From NCBI RefSeq assembly GCF_042685105.1, contig NZ_JBHUMO010000072.1, positions 62,001 to 126,000 of the forward strand: 64,000 bases of DNA, in the 5' to 3' direction. Position 1 is the stretch's first letter, and each line of letters starts with the position of its first letter. The position numbers and the translations under genes were made by a program. Positions 1 through 7,775 of this stretch are shown here, in pieces. This DNA comes from Enterococcus_G camelliae (GTDB taxonomy: Bacteria; Bacillota; Bacilli; Lactobacillales; Enterococcaceae). Under the pieces are notes generated by a model that worked only from the letters and a program-made list of their open reading frames with translations, searched no databases and was not told the DNA's origin.

Positions 1-269
1 TAAGGATCTCCTAAAAGGAACGTTAACAGGGGTATTAACGTCACCAACAATATCAAGAATGGCAATGAACGCAGGGCGTTGACTAAAAAACCCACCGTTT
101 TATGTAACCATTCGTGCTTATAAAATAAAGAATTGTTTGCCAAAAAAAGAATTAGTCCAACAAGTCCACCCAATATGACTCCGATAATCGTTGAAATACC
201 AACCATTTTCACTGTATCCCAGAGTGCTTGTGGTAAGTATTGCTGCAAAATTTCAGTTGTTGATTCCAT
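1..269 (-). CDS. metI: Methionine ABC transporter permease MetI (3' part beyond window)
   Basis: This is the inner-membrane permease of the MetNIQ methionine importer. Only the first 89 codons are present; the gene runs off the left edge. The translation starts MESTTEILQQYLPQALWDTV and has a hydrophobic first membrane segment (residues about 18-42) and a second segment starting near residue 63 after NALRSLPF, as in MetI proteins. The start is fixed by a GGAGG ribosome site that lies inside the end of metN; the ATG follows the metN stop by 3 bp, so the two are translationally linked. Identity rests on the sequence and on its position after metQ and metN. Confidence 0.9.
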   Translation of the reverse strand, partial: MESTTEILQQYLPQALWDTVKMVGISTIIGVILGGLVGLILFLANNSLFYKHEWLHKTVGFLVNALRSLPFLILLVTLIPLLTFLLGDP

Positions 270-272
270 TAT

Positions 273-1304
273 CTATGATTCCTCCTTCACGATGCGCAAT
301 GAGGCAACTTTTTCTTGCATAGAGTGAATGGCTTCTTGAACGGCCCCCGGCTCACCTGTCATATAGACCAGTAAAATGCCAATTGCTTGTTCCTTAATGT
401 ATTCAATTTTGCCATGAATAATCCCAATCGATACTGGATACTTTTTGGAAATGGTTGAGATCAGTGGGTCTAAAGTGTTAGTTCCTTGGTACCTTAGTTC
501 CACAAGCGTCCCTTTCGAAAGAGAAGCTGTCAATTCAGCAGGAATTGCTAAATCAAAATAGCGCCCAACCAACCGTTTTGTAACGGACTCTTTGGGATTC
601 GCAAACAACTCATAGGTTGTCCCTTCTTCCACTATTCGTCCATTTTCCATGACTGCCATCCGATCAAACAAGCGCCGCGCCACTTCTAGTTCATGCGTGA
701 TAAAAACAATCGTAATTCCTAATTCGCGATTTATTTTAGCCAATAATTTTAAGATTTCCTCTGTTGTTTCAACATCTAGCGCACTTGTAGCTTCGTCACA
801 AAGCAAGATTTCAGGATTATTAATGATTGCTCTAGCAATACCCACCCGTTGTTTTTGACCACCTGATAAGTTATTTGGGTAATCATGGTACTTCTCTTCC
901 AAATCAACCAGTTGCAAGACTTCCTTCACACGTGCTTCGCGTTGCTCTTTTGGATAGTTGGCCGCTTTTAATGCAAACATAAGGTTCTGGGCAATCGTCC
1001 GATTACTAATCAAATTGAAATGTTGGAAAATCATTCCCACTTTCTTGCGAACCTCTCGAATAGCCGCCCCTTTTAGATCAGTGATATCTTCCCCATCAAT
1101 CAGTACACGCCCTTCTGTCGGACGTTGCAATAAATTCAACGTTCGAATAAGTGTACTTTTGCCTGCTCCACTCAAGCCAACAATGCCATATATTTCGCCC
1201 GCTTCAATGGTTAACTGAACTTCTTGAACGGCTGCAATCGCTTGGTTTTGTTTTTTAAACGTGACAGATACCTTTTGTAGTTCAATTTTTGCTTGATTTC
1301 TCAT
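273..1304 (-). CDS. metN: Methionine ABC transporter ATP-binding protein MetN
   Basis: This is the cytoplasmic ATPase that powers methionine uptake by MetNIQ. It is 343 residues long, the usual size. Walker A is GLSGAGKST at residues 43-51, the signature LSGGQ at 146-150 and Walker B ILLCDEA at 166-172. The C-terminal 80 or so residues form the NIL domain, known in MetN to bind methionine and inhibit transport. It lies 2 bp after metQ and 3 bp before metI, so the three form one operon under the T-box leader upstream of metQ. Substrate could in principle be another amino acid of the MetN family, but the NIL domain and leader favour methionine. Confidence 0.95.
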   Translation of the reverse strand: MRNQAKIELQKVSVTFKKQNQAIAAVQEVQLTIEAGEIYGIVGLSGAGKSTLIRTLNLLQRPTEGRVLIDGEDITDLKGAAIREVRKKVGMIFQHFNLISNRTIAQNLMFALKAANYPKEQREARVKEVLQLVDLEEKYHDYPNNLSGGQKQRVGIARAIINNPEILLCDEATSALDVETTEEILKLLAKINRELGITIVFITHELEVARRLFDRMAVMENGRIVEEGTTYELFANPKESVTKRLVGRYFDLAIPAELTASLSKGTLVELRYQGTNTLDPLISTISKKYPVSIGIIHGKIEYIKEQAIGILLVYMTGEPGAVQEAIHSMQEKVASLRIVKEES

Positions 1305-1306
1305 CT

Positions 1307-2161
1307 TTATTCACTCCAAAATGCTGGTTTATCAAAATCCTTAAAATCTGATTTTGCAATCGCATCTTTAAATTCTTGACTCTCTAATACTTCCTTAACA
1401 GCTTTTGCAAAATCTGAATTTTTTTCAGCCGTTTGCACAACGAAAACATTCTTATAATTCTCTTTTAGTTTTTCCAAAGCTAATGCATCTGCCGGATTTA
1501 ATTTTGCCGCCCATGAGAAGTTTCCCGGAACTAACGCAATCGCTACATTATCCATTGAGCGAACCAATTGCGCTGCATCCAGTGTCTTAAACGTTAAGTT
1601 TTTAGGATTGGTTGCAATATCATCGACGGTCGCTTTTGTTTCATCAATGTCGCCTTTCAATGTAATCAAACCATTCGCTGCCAACAATTGTAACGTTCGC
1701 GCTAAGTTTGATGCATCATTGGCAATTGCGACAGTTGCACCATCTTGTAATTCATCTAAACTCTTCAGTTTTTTTGAATAAATTCCCATCCCTAAAGTTG
1801 GTACTTTTTCAACCACCGACAATTTTAAGTGATTGTCAGAAGCAAATTTTTCTAAATAAGCTGTATGTTGGAACAAATCAGCATCAATTGTGCCACTAGC
1901 TAAAGCCTTATTGGGTTGAACATAATCATTAAATAATTTGGTTGTTAGCTTGAAACCTTTTTTCTCTAATAACGGACTAATTACTTTCGTTGCCATATCC
2001 CCATAAGGTCCAGGCGCCACACCCACAACTTTGGTGACCACTTTGTCTCCTGAATCATTTTTACTTGAACTATCTGCTTGCTTATTTCCTCCACAAGCTG
2101 CCAAACTAACCGTTGCAACAAGCCCCAAGGCAATTGCTCCCAATTTTTTAAACCGTTTCAT
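1307..2161 (-). CDS. metQ: Methionine-binding lipoprotein MetQ
   Basis: This is the substrate-binding lipoprotein that delivers methionine to MetNI on the outer face of the membrane. It has a lipoprotein signal with a lysine/arginine-rich start, a hydrophobic core and the lipobox LAAC with the lipidated Cys at residue 23, then a NlpA/MetQ-type binding domain. The start chosen is the ATG preceded by a GAGGGG ribosome site. An in-frame extension of 18 codons upstream would run into the terminator arm of the leader, so it is rejected. Length is 284 residues. It is the first gene of metQ-metN-metI. Confidence 0.93.
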   Translation of the reverse strand: MKRFKKLGAIALGLVATVSLAACGGNKQADSSSKNDSGDKVVTKVVGVAPGPYGDMATKVISPLLEKKGFKLTTKLFNDYVQPNKALASGTIDADLFQHTAYLEKFASDNHLKLSVVEKVPTLGMGIYSKKLKSLDELQDGATVAIANDASNLARTLQLLAANGLITLKGDIDETKATVDDIATNPKNLTFKTLDAAQLVRSMDNVAIALVPGNFSWAAKLNPADALALEKLKENYKNVFVVQTAEKNSDFAKAVKEVLESQEFKDAIAKSDFKDFDKPAFWSE

Positions 2162-2483
2162 TCCAAAAACCCCTCTCTTTTTTTCAATAAAAAAAGCCCT
2201 CGTCCTTTTCTTCATTCATCTGAAGAAAAGGACGAGAGCATCATGCTTCGTGTGACCACCTTTGTTCGTTAAACTCTTGCAAATTTAACCTCTACCAGTA
2301 CCAACATACTGTGTTGCGCTAACGAGCAACTGCCGTTGAATGCTTGCATCTACTTGGGCTCACATTCAAATGCTTCAAGACCATCTTCCAATTCTTTCTG
2401 TTGTCCTCTTTCACCAAACAAAGACTCTCTTAAAACAGAATCAAATTGTACTCTTCTTTTCACTGCATTTTTTTTATTGATTG
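2162..2483 (-). promoter_or_regulatory. T-box riboswitch leader, probably tRNA-Met responsive, for metQNI
   Basis: The leader has an AGTA motif (2449-2452) on the 5' side of the specifier loop, an AGAGAG-type internal loop, a GGTG apical element, and GAATGTGA (2360-2367) on the 3' side. The T-box sequence AAGGTGGTCACACG lies at 2249-2263 just before the terminator. The variable base of the UGGN bulge is U, which pairs with discriminator A73, as in tRNA-Met. The specifier is read as AUG. Shifting one base gives UGU (Cys), but tRNA-Cys has U73 and would need A in the bulge. Uncharged tRNA would favour the antiterminator and switch the operon on. Confidence 0.85.
2187..2236 (-). terminator. T-box attenuator terminator before metQ
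   Basis: A perfect 15-bp stem (arms 2199-2213 and 2222-2236, CTCGTCCTTTTCTTC and its complement) with an 8-base loop is followed by a run of seven U residues. It sits directly after the T-box sequence and before the metQ ribosome site, so it is the terminator form of the riboswitch. Confidence 0.93.
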
Positions 2484-2489
2484 TCTGTT

Positions 2490-2518
2490 AATATAGCGAC
2501 ATTTCAATTATTTGTCAA
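2490..2518 (-). promoter_or_regulatory. Sigma-A promoter of metQNI
   Basis: TTGACA (2513-2518) and TATATT (2490-2495) are separated by 17 bp. The start point would be near 2483, giving a leader of about 320 nt that holds the T-box. Confidence 0.88.
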
Positions 2519-2667
2519 GAAAAAAAGAAAAAATCTTCAGATAATTATGGAATCATTGTTTTCAAGCGAACACATACTTTCCCCAACCCATATTTTGTGA
2601 AAAGATGGTCATTTAGCTTGACCTATGCTACACTTCAACTAGTAAATTTTTTAAGGGAGTCTTATAC

Positions 2668-3075
2668 ATGCGTTTTGAAAAACTAGAAGGAATTGTTTAT
2701 CTTTTCTTTGCTTGCTTTTTATGTTTATCATCTACAATACTTTTGATTCACTATTCTCAACAACACGCTTGGGTAAAACTCTTTTTGCCCATTTTTTTCT
2801 TATTATTAGCTTGGACGTTAGCCTTTTATGCCGCATCCCGCTGGTTACGCGTTCGCCAAAAACCAACTTACACAAAAATCTATCGTACTTACTTATTTAT
2901 GCAATTAGGGACATTTAGCTATTTGACTGGCATTGGCATTTATTTTTCTTTTCACCAAACACCATCACTAGCAATTATGGGCATTGGTATTGGTTGCATC
3001 GCCACCCTCTTAACAATCGTTGCACTTTATTTTTTTCAAAAAGACACTAACAAAAAGGCCAATCTACTATCCTAA
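2668..3075 (+). CDS. Four-helix membrane protein of unknown function
   Basis: This 135-residue protein is not recognised. It has four hydrophobic stretches at about residues 8-28, 35-54, 73-93 and 100-122, separated by short basic loops such as RWLRVRQK, so it is probably an integral membrane protein. The tail is hydrophilic and lysine-rich. The ATG is preceded by AAGGGAG at a good distance. It stands alone between the divergent met operon and the convergent oleate hydratase gene, and its last codons form the left arm of a terminator. No catalytic motif is visible. Confidence 0.7.
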   Translation: MRFEKLEGIVYLFFACFLCLSSTILLIHYSQQHAWVKLFLPIFFLLLAWTLAFYAASRWLRVRQKPTYTKIYRTYLFMQLGTFSYLTGIGIYFSFHQTPSLAIMGIGIGCIATLLTIVALYFFQKDTNKKANLLS

Positions 3076-3098
3076 CGAATAGTAGATTGGTCCTTTTT
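3056..3098. terminator. Terminator between the membrane protein gene and ohyA
   Basis: A GC-rich stem pairs GGCCAATCTACTAT with ATAGTAGATTGGTCC and is followed by TTTTTG on the plus strand. The left arm overlaps the end of the upstream gene. The minus strand has a shorter A-rich/U-rich flank, so it may also stop ohyA transcripts. Confidence 0.85.
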
Positions 3099-3099
3099 G

Positions 3100-4794
3100 T
3101 TATTGAAACATTTTTTTCGTTGCCCGAGCCAATGTCTTTAAGTCTTTATCGTAACGTGGATTTTCCACTAATTTGCTCATTGGAATTCCTGCAAAGTGGA
3201 ACGCTGCTATTTCTCCTGATCGCACAGCACTTTGTTCTGTGAAGACCATTTGATAGGGTTGTTCCACAAATTCGCCTGTAAACGCCAAATTGGTCGAATG
3301 TTCGGGGATGACTAATGGTCGATCTGCTTTTGCTCGATTGTTAAACAACGCGGAAGCATATGGCATATATACAGGAATATTGTTAATCACGCTGTCCATG
3401 ATTTCGGCCGTTTTTTCACGAATATTAACCGGACCAGGATCAACTTTTGCCAATTGACCAAGCAATTCTTCCAACATTTCACGTCCAGTCATTTCGATAT
3501 ACGTCTTGTCAACGAATTCGCCTCTACGACGTGGATATAAGAAATACCCCCATATCACAGCTTCATTCGGTTTTTGGGTTGTAAAATGTGGTTGATGGTG
3601 CACAACAATGGACATGGTAACATCTTTTTGATTTAGTGGTGTAATTGGTACAGTCGAAACAAATGAATTTAACGCATTGCCGGGTGCTTGAGTTGTAATA
3701 CGTGAAATTTCATTTAGTAAAAGATGATTTTTCGTCGTTAGTGTAAAACTTACCCACTCACTCGCATCACGATCATCAAAGAATTTATCTGGGTTACCCA
3801 AATTATAAAAGCGTTCTGTCGCTTTTTTCCAAAGCCCTGATGCCGCACCATAATCCATATTTTCTGCAGCTGGTGTGTCAAAATCACCCAAAGTAGCAGA
3901 GTCAGTAATGGAACCGTTCGTGAAAATAACCGCAGTGTCTTGATCAACAGGAACAAATTCCTCTTCATTGGTATCCGTATGAATCATGTGTAAACCAGTG
4001 ACAGTAATTTCATCTTGCATCGCAGTATCTTTAAATGCCCAATCAGTGACACGACGGTTCAACACGATGTTACAGCCTTGTTGTTTTAAATACTCGATAA
4101 GTGGCAACATAATGCTTTCATATTGGTTATAGCGTGTACGATTGACACCAACCAAATGTTCAATTTGAGTAAACTCATAAATCATTTGATGCATGTATCT
4201 GCGTAATTCTTGAGCGGAGCTTTTTGTCCGAAAGGCGAAGGTTGTTTCCCACATAAACCAAAAATTGGATTCAAAAAAGGCAGGATTATCAGAAAAATAT
4301 TCGGCAATGGTGACATTATCCAATTTTTCTTCTTCAGAATCGGGCATTAATATTAATTTGGTCAAAAGGATGCGGCTCTTATTGTTCAAACCTAAGTGAC
4401 CACCATCAATGATTCCTCTGCCACCTTCCATTAAACGTGCTTTATCAAAGGTACGGTGTTTGCTATCAAAATCACGTGTATCTTCTGCAGCAGTCATTCC
4501 GGGTTCTGTTGTGGAAGGAATGCGGTCAAGTAAATCCATTAAATCTACGTAGGTACGGAAGTTTAACATTCTTCCGCCCCGAGCAATGTAGCCCTTTTGG
4601 TTTTCCATAGGATGATTTTTGTTCCAGTATTCATCCGTCACGCTTTCCGTAGGTGCACCATCATTTGAGCCATGATCATCTAACGAATAAAAAGTGATAT
4701 CTTTTCCTTGCCAGTGACCTTCTTGAATCAAATAAACTGCGGCAGCCATATTCGCCAAACCTGCACCAATCATAATCGCTTTCTTCTTTTGCAT
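3100..4794 (-). CDS. ohyA: Oleate hydratase (MCRA family)
   Basis: This FAD-dependent enzyme adds water to the cis-9 double bond of oleic acid and related unsaturated fatty acids to give 10-hydroxy acids, a reaction linked in Gram-positive bacteria to fatty-acid detoxification. The protein has 564 residues, normal for the family formerly called myosin-cross-reactive antigen. The N-terminal dinucleotide-binding motif GAGLANMAAAVYL starts at residue 10, and the family-typical segments GGRMLNFRTYVDLMDLL and MWETTFAFRTKSSAQELRR follow. An AGGAGG site precedes the ATG. A small membrane peptide gene lies upstream on the same strand, and a long palindrome lies upstream of both. Confidence 0.95.
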   Translation of the reverse strand: MQKKKAIMIGAGLANMAAAVYLIQEGHWQGKDITFYSLDDHGSNDGAPTESVTDEYWNKNHPMENQKGYIARGGRMLNFRTYVDLMDLLDRIPSTTEPGMTAAEDTRDFDSKHRTFDKARLMEGGRGIIDGGHLGLNNKSRILLTKLILMPDSEEEKLDNVTIAEYFSDNPAFFESNFWFMWETTFAFRTKSSAQELRRYMHQMIYEFTQIEHLVGVNRTRYNQYESIMLPLIEYLKQQGCNIVLNRRVTDWAFKDTAMQDEITVTGLHMIHTDTNEEEFVPVDQDTAVIFTNGSITDSATLGDFDTPAAENMDYGAASGLWKKATERFYNLGNPDKFFDDRDASEWVSFTLTTKNHLLLNEISRITTQAPGNALNSFVSTVPITPLNQKDVTMSIVVHHQPHFTTQKPNEAVIWGYFLYPRRRGEFVDKTYIEMTGREMLEELLGQLAKVDPGPVNIREKTAEIMDSVINNIPVYMPYASALFNNRAKADRPLVIPEHSTNLAFTGEFVEQPYQMVFTEQSAVRSGEIAAFHFAGIPMSKLVENPRYDKDLKTLARATKKMFQ

Positions 4795-4831
4795 CTTTTT
4801 TCCTCCTTTAGGAAATAGTACTCAACTTTTT

Positions 4832-4963
4832 TTACAACGTTGAATCAAATGCATCATACAGATGGGAATCATCTTCTAATAAGCCGGTTTTTTTAGCCAA
4901 ATACAACGCACCAAAAAGGACGACTCCTAGCCCAACTGTGAGACATGCTGCTTGTTTCTTCAT
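4832..4963 (-). CDS. 43-residue single-span membrane peptide upstream of ohyA
   Basis: This short gene has an AAGGAGTG ribosome site 9 bases before an ATG and reads MKKQAACLTVGLGVVLFGAL and on through 43 codons to a TAA. Residues about 5-22 form one hydrophobic segment, led by two lysines and followed by KK, then an acidic tail (EDD...D...D). This predicts a small membrane peptide with the tail outside or inside depending on orientation; the lysine pair at the front favours an internal N-terminus, though the second KK pair weakens that. It ends 37 bp before ohyA, so co-transcription is likely. The family is not recognised. Confidence 0.6.
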   Translation of the reverse strand: MKKQAACLTVGLGVVLFGALYLAKKTGLLEDDSHLYDAFDSTL

Positions 4964-5049
4964 CTGTTTCCACTCCTTTTTTTCTAGACATCTTTGCTAC
5001 CACCATAGTAACCATTCCCTCATTTTTCTTCAATTATTTTTCTTACTAC

Positions 5050-5097
5050 CTCCCCTTTTTTTAGACACTTTATATAAAGTGTCTAAAAAAAGGGGAG
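5050..5097. repeat. 48-bp perfect palindrome upstream of the ohyA unit
   Basis: The two halves are exact complements over 24 bp each, centred between 5073 and 5074. The core is AGACACTTTAT / ATAAAGTGTCT, flanked by T7/A7 and CCCC/GGGG. The run of U lies on the wrong side of the stem for a normal terminator, so an operator, possibly of a TetR-type regulator, is the better guess. See findings. Confidence 0.9.
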
Positions 5098-5104
5098 AAA
5101 GGGT

Positions 5105-5188
5105 AAAAAAAGTACTAAGAAAAGGTAAAAAAAACACTAAGAAATCAAGAGCAACACTTTGCAGTTACTCTCAGTTTCTTAGTACTTT
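5105..5188 (-). terminator. Nested double terminator after prs
   Basis: On the minus strand, one 5' arm (5175-5188, AAAGTACTAAGAAA) can pair with either of two 3' arms. The first, at 5136-5144, closes a stem extended by GAGAG/CTCTT and is followed by eight U. The second, at 5111-5123, is followed by seven U. Both would end prs transcription. Confidence 0.85.
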
Positions 5189-5222
5189 CTTTCTATATCG
5201 TTGGTTTGACTGTGAATTAAGC

Positions 5223-6203
5223 TTATCCTTTTAAAGGTGTTTTTGATTCAAACAGTGGACTCACTGGTTTGTTCTCATGAATTCTCTTAATCGCTTCGGC
5301 CACCAATTCACCAACACTGACTTCATCAATTTTGGCAATTTTACGGTCTTCTGGTAAGTTGATTGAATCCGTAACAACAAGTCGTTCAATCGCAGAATCC
5401 GAAATACGTTGTAAGGCTGGTCCTGATAAAACTGGATGCGTACATGAAGCATAAACAGTTTTGGCTCCTGCTTCTTTTAACGCATTCGCAGCCAGTGTGA
5501 TTGTACCCGCCGTATCAATAATATCATCAATGATGACACAAACTTTGCCATCTACGTGTCCAATGATATTCATCACTTCCGCAACATTTGCTTTTGGTCG
5601 ACGTTTGTCAATAATCGCAATTGGTGCTTTTAAAAATTCGGCTAATTTACGTGCACGTGTCACACCACCATGGTCAGGCGAAACAACAACTACATCGTCT
5701 CCTTGGATGTGATGTTCTAAAAAGTAATTGGCAATTAATGGTGCACCCATCAAATGATCCACTGGAATATCGAAAAAGCCTTGAATTTGTGCGGCATGAA
5801 GATCCAATGTCACCATCCGAGTTGCCCCAGCTTTTTGAATCATATTAGCAACTAACTTAGCTGTAATTGGTTCCCGTGAACGGGCTTTACGGTCTTGACG
5901 TGCGTAACCATAATAAGGCATGACCACATTAATCGTTTTGGCACTTGCGCGTTTCAAAGCATCAATCATAATCAATAGTTCCATCAGGTTATCATTGACC
6001 GGACTGCTTGTTGATTGAATAATGTAAACATGGGCACCGCGAATACTTTCTTCAATATTCACTTGGATTTCGCCATCGCTGAACTGTTTCACAGAACATT
6101 TTCCTAATTCAACACCAACAGCTGCGGCAATTTTTTCAGCTAACGGCCGATTGGAATTCAGGGCAAAAATCTTTAACCTTGGATCAAAATAATGATTTGA
6201 CAT
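5223..6203 (-). CDS. prs: Ribose-phosphate pyrophosphokinase
   Basis: This enzyme makes PRPP from ribose-5-phosphate and ATP for purine, pyrimidine, NAD, histidine and tryptophan synthesis. It has 326 residues. The catalytic flexible-loop region and PPi-binding segment SDGEIQV, the histidine-containing segment TLDLHAAQIQGFF and the PRPP-binding loop DDIIDTAGT (226-234) are all present. The start is the ATG 5 bases after GGAGG; the in-frame GTG 12 bp further up overlaps that ribosome site. It follows glmU by 109 bp in the purR-glmU-prs order known from Bacillus. Confidence 0.97.
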   Translation of the reverse strand: MSNHYFDPRLKIFALNSNRPLAEKIAAAVGVELGKCSVKQFSDGEIQVNIEESIRGAHVYIIQSTSSPVNDNLMELLIMIDALKRASAKTINVVMPYYGYARQDRKARSREPITAKLVANMIQKAGATRMVTLDLHAAQIQGFFDIPVDHLMGAPLIANYFLEHHIQGDDVVVVSPDHGGVTRARKLAEFLKAPIAIIDKRRPKANVAEVMNIIGHVDGKVCVIIDDIIDTAGTITLAANALKEAGAKTVYASCTHPVLSGPALQRISDSAIERLVVTDSINLPEDRKIAKIDEVSVGELVAEAIKRIHENKPVSPLFESKTPLKG

Positions 6204-6312
6204 GAGAACCTCCACTTTCTATCTCTTCCACTAGAACGACACATTTTCTAGGAATATCCTACTAACAAATAGTAGACATTTTTTGTGCATAAATCAAGTG
6301 CTTTCATGAATC

Positions 6313-7686
6313 TTATTGGTTAAAAGGCAATTTTGATGCAAAGTTGTCCTTGTTTACTTGACGAGCCCTAGCAATTCCCATCGCTTCCTCTGGGATATCG
6401 GCTGTGATTGTCGATCCAGCTGCGATCACAGCATTTTTTCCTAAATGAACAGGGCCAATCAAGTTAGATGCTGAGCCAATAAAGGCATGATCAGCGACGG
6501 TTGTATGATGTTTCTGTTTGCCATCATAATTCACAAAGACTACCCCACAACCAACATTGATCTCTTTGCCTAAAGTGGCGTCCCCAACATAGGTCAAATG
6601 ACCAACCTTCGTTCGTTCGCCGATTGTCGCTTTCTTTATCTCAACAAAATTGCCAATATGCGCTTGTTCCTTGATTTCAGCTTGAGGACGCAAGTGCGCG
6701 AAGGGGCCGATATCCACTTGATCGTGCACTCGACTTTCCTCAATAATGGAAGAAGTAATCGTTACTTGCTCCCCAATAATGCTATCTATAATCTGCGTTT
6801 GACCCAAAAGTTGGCAACGTTCGCCAATAACCGTCTTTCCTTTTAAGTAAACACCAGGTTCAATCACTGTTTCGGCACCAATAAGAACATCTGCGTCAAT
6901 ATAAGTTGCTTGAGGATCGACCAACGTTACACCATTTTTCATGTGCGCTAGATTGATTCGTTCACGCATGATTCGATTGGCTTCAGCTAACGCCACCCGA
7001 TCATTGACGCCTAATGACTCATTAAAATCATTCGTTTGGAAAGCAGCAACGGTTTTTCCTTCATTTTTTAATATTTCTACAATATCGGTTAGATAGTATT
7101 CTCCTTGTGCATTGTTGGTATCAATATTCTCCAAAGCATCAAACAGTAACTCATTATCAAAACAATAGGTTCCTGTATTGATTTCACCGACTTGCTCTTC
7201 ACTTGGTGAGGCATCTTTTTGTTCCACGATTTTTGCGACACTTCCCGTTTGGTCGCGAATGATTCGCCCGTAACCAGTCGGGTCTGTTGCATGGGCAGTT
7301 AAGATGGTTGCCGCCGCCTGTTGATTTTCGTGATAATCAAACAACGCGCGCAAGGTTTCACTTGTCAACAATGGTGTATCCCCACTAATAACCAAGGTAG
7401 TTCCTTTTTTTCCCTTTAAAAAGGATGCAGCTTGCAAAACAGCATGACCCGTTCCTAGTTGCTCTGCTTGTAGCGCATAGTTCGTGCGGCTCCCCAATTG
7501 TTCTTTCACTCGTTCGGCACCATGACCCACAATTGTAACAATTTCACTTGGCTGAATTTCTTGCACACGGTTCATGATGTGTTCCACCATTGGTTTCCCA
7601 CAAACAGGATGCAATACTTTATATAAAGCTGACTTCATGCGTGTGCCTTTTCCAGCAGCCAAAATAATGGCAAATCGTGTTTCCAA
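6313..7686 (-). CDS. glmU: Bifunctional UDP-GlcNAc pyrophosphorylase / GlcN-1-P acetyltransferase
   Basis: GlmU acetylates glucosamine-1-phosphate and then uridylylates it to UDP-GlcNAc, the precursor of peptidoglycan and teichoic acids. The N-terminal pyrophosphorylase domain carries LAAGKGTRM at residues 9-17; from about residue 250 a left-handed beta-helix of hexapeptide repeats forms the acetyltransferase. Total length is 457. The start is placed at a TTG because AGGAG lies 8 bases upstream of it and the resulting N-terminus, METRFAIILAAGKGTRM, matches the family; the in-frame ATG 27 codons further up has no good ribosome site. Confidence 0.95.
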   Translation of the reverse strand: METRFAIILAAGKGTRMKSALYKVLHPVCGKPMVEHIMNRVQEIQPSEIVTIVGHGAERVKEQLGSRTNYALQAEQLGTGHAVLQAASFLKGKKGTTLVISGDTPLLTSETLRALFDYHENQQAAATILTAHATDPTGYGRIIRDQTGSVAKIVEQKDASPSEEQVGEINTGTYCFDNELLFDALENIDTNNAQGEYYLTDIVEILKNEGKTVAAFQTNDFNESLGVNDRVALAEANRIMRERINLAHMKNGVTLVDPQATYIDADVLIGAETVIEPGVYLKGKTVIGERCQLLGQTQIIDSIIGEQVTITSSIIEESRVHDQVDIGPFAHLRPQAEIKEQAHIGNFVEIKKATIGERTKVGHLTYVGDATLGKEINVGCGVVFVNYDGKQKHHTTVADHAFIGSASNLIGPVHLGKNAVIAAGSTITADIPEEAMGIARARQVNKDNFASKLPFNQ

Positions 7687-7775
7687 CCTTTTCACTCCTA
7701 TTCCAATCATCTTTTTTCGCTTCGTATTCTGTATCCATTTTTTGCTTGAATACTTGATTTCAAGCATTCAGCTTT

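Noticed and set aside
2160..2367. Assigning the metQNI T-box to cysteine from the GAA-UGU register
   Set aside because: The bulge base U requires A73, which fits tRNA-Met; the transporter has a NIL domain typical of methionine uptake.
4938..5234. Plus-strand frame of 98 codons
   Set aside because: It crosses the palindrome and the nested terminator of prs, has low-complexity Phe/Ser/Lys content and no ribosome site.
6216..6312. CTACT/AGTAG hairpin between glmU and prs as a terminator
   Set aside because: The stem is only five pairs and no U run follows it on the minus strand.
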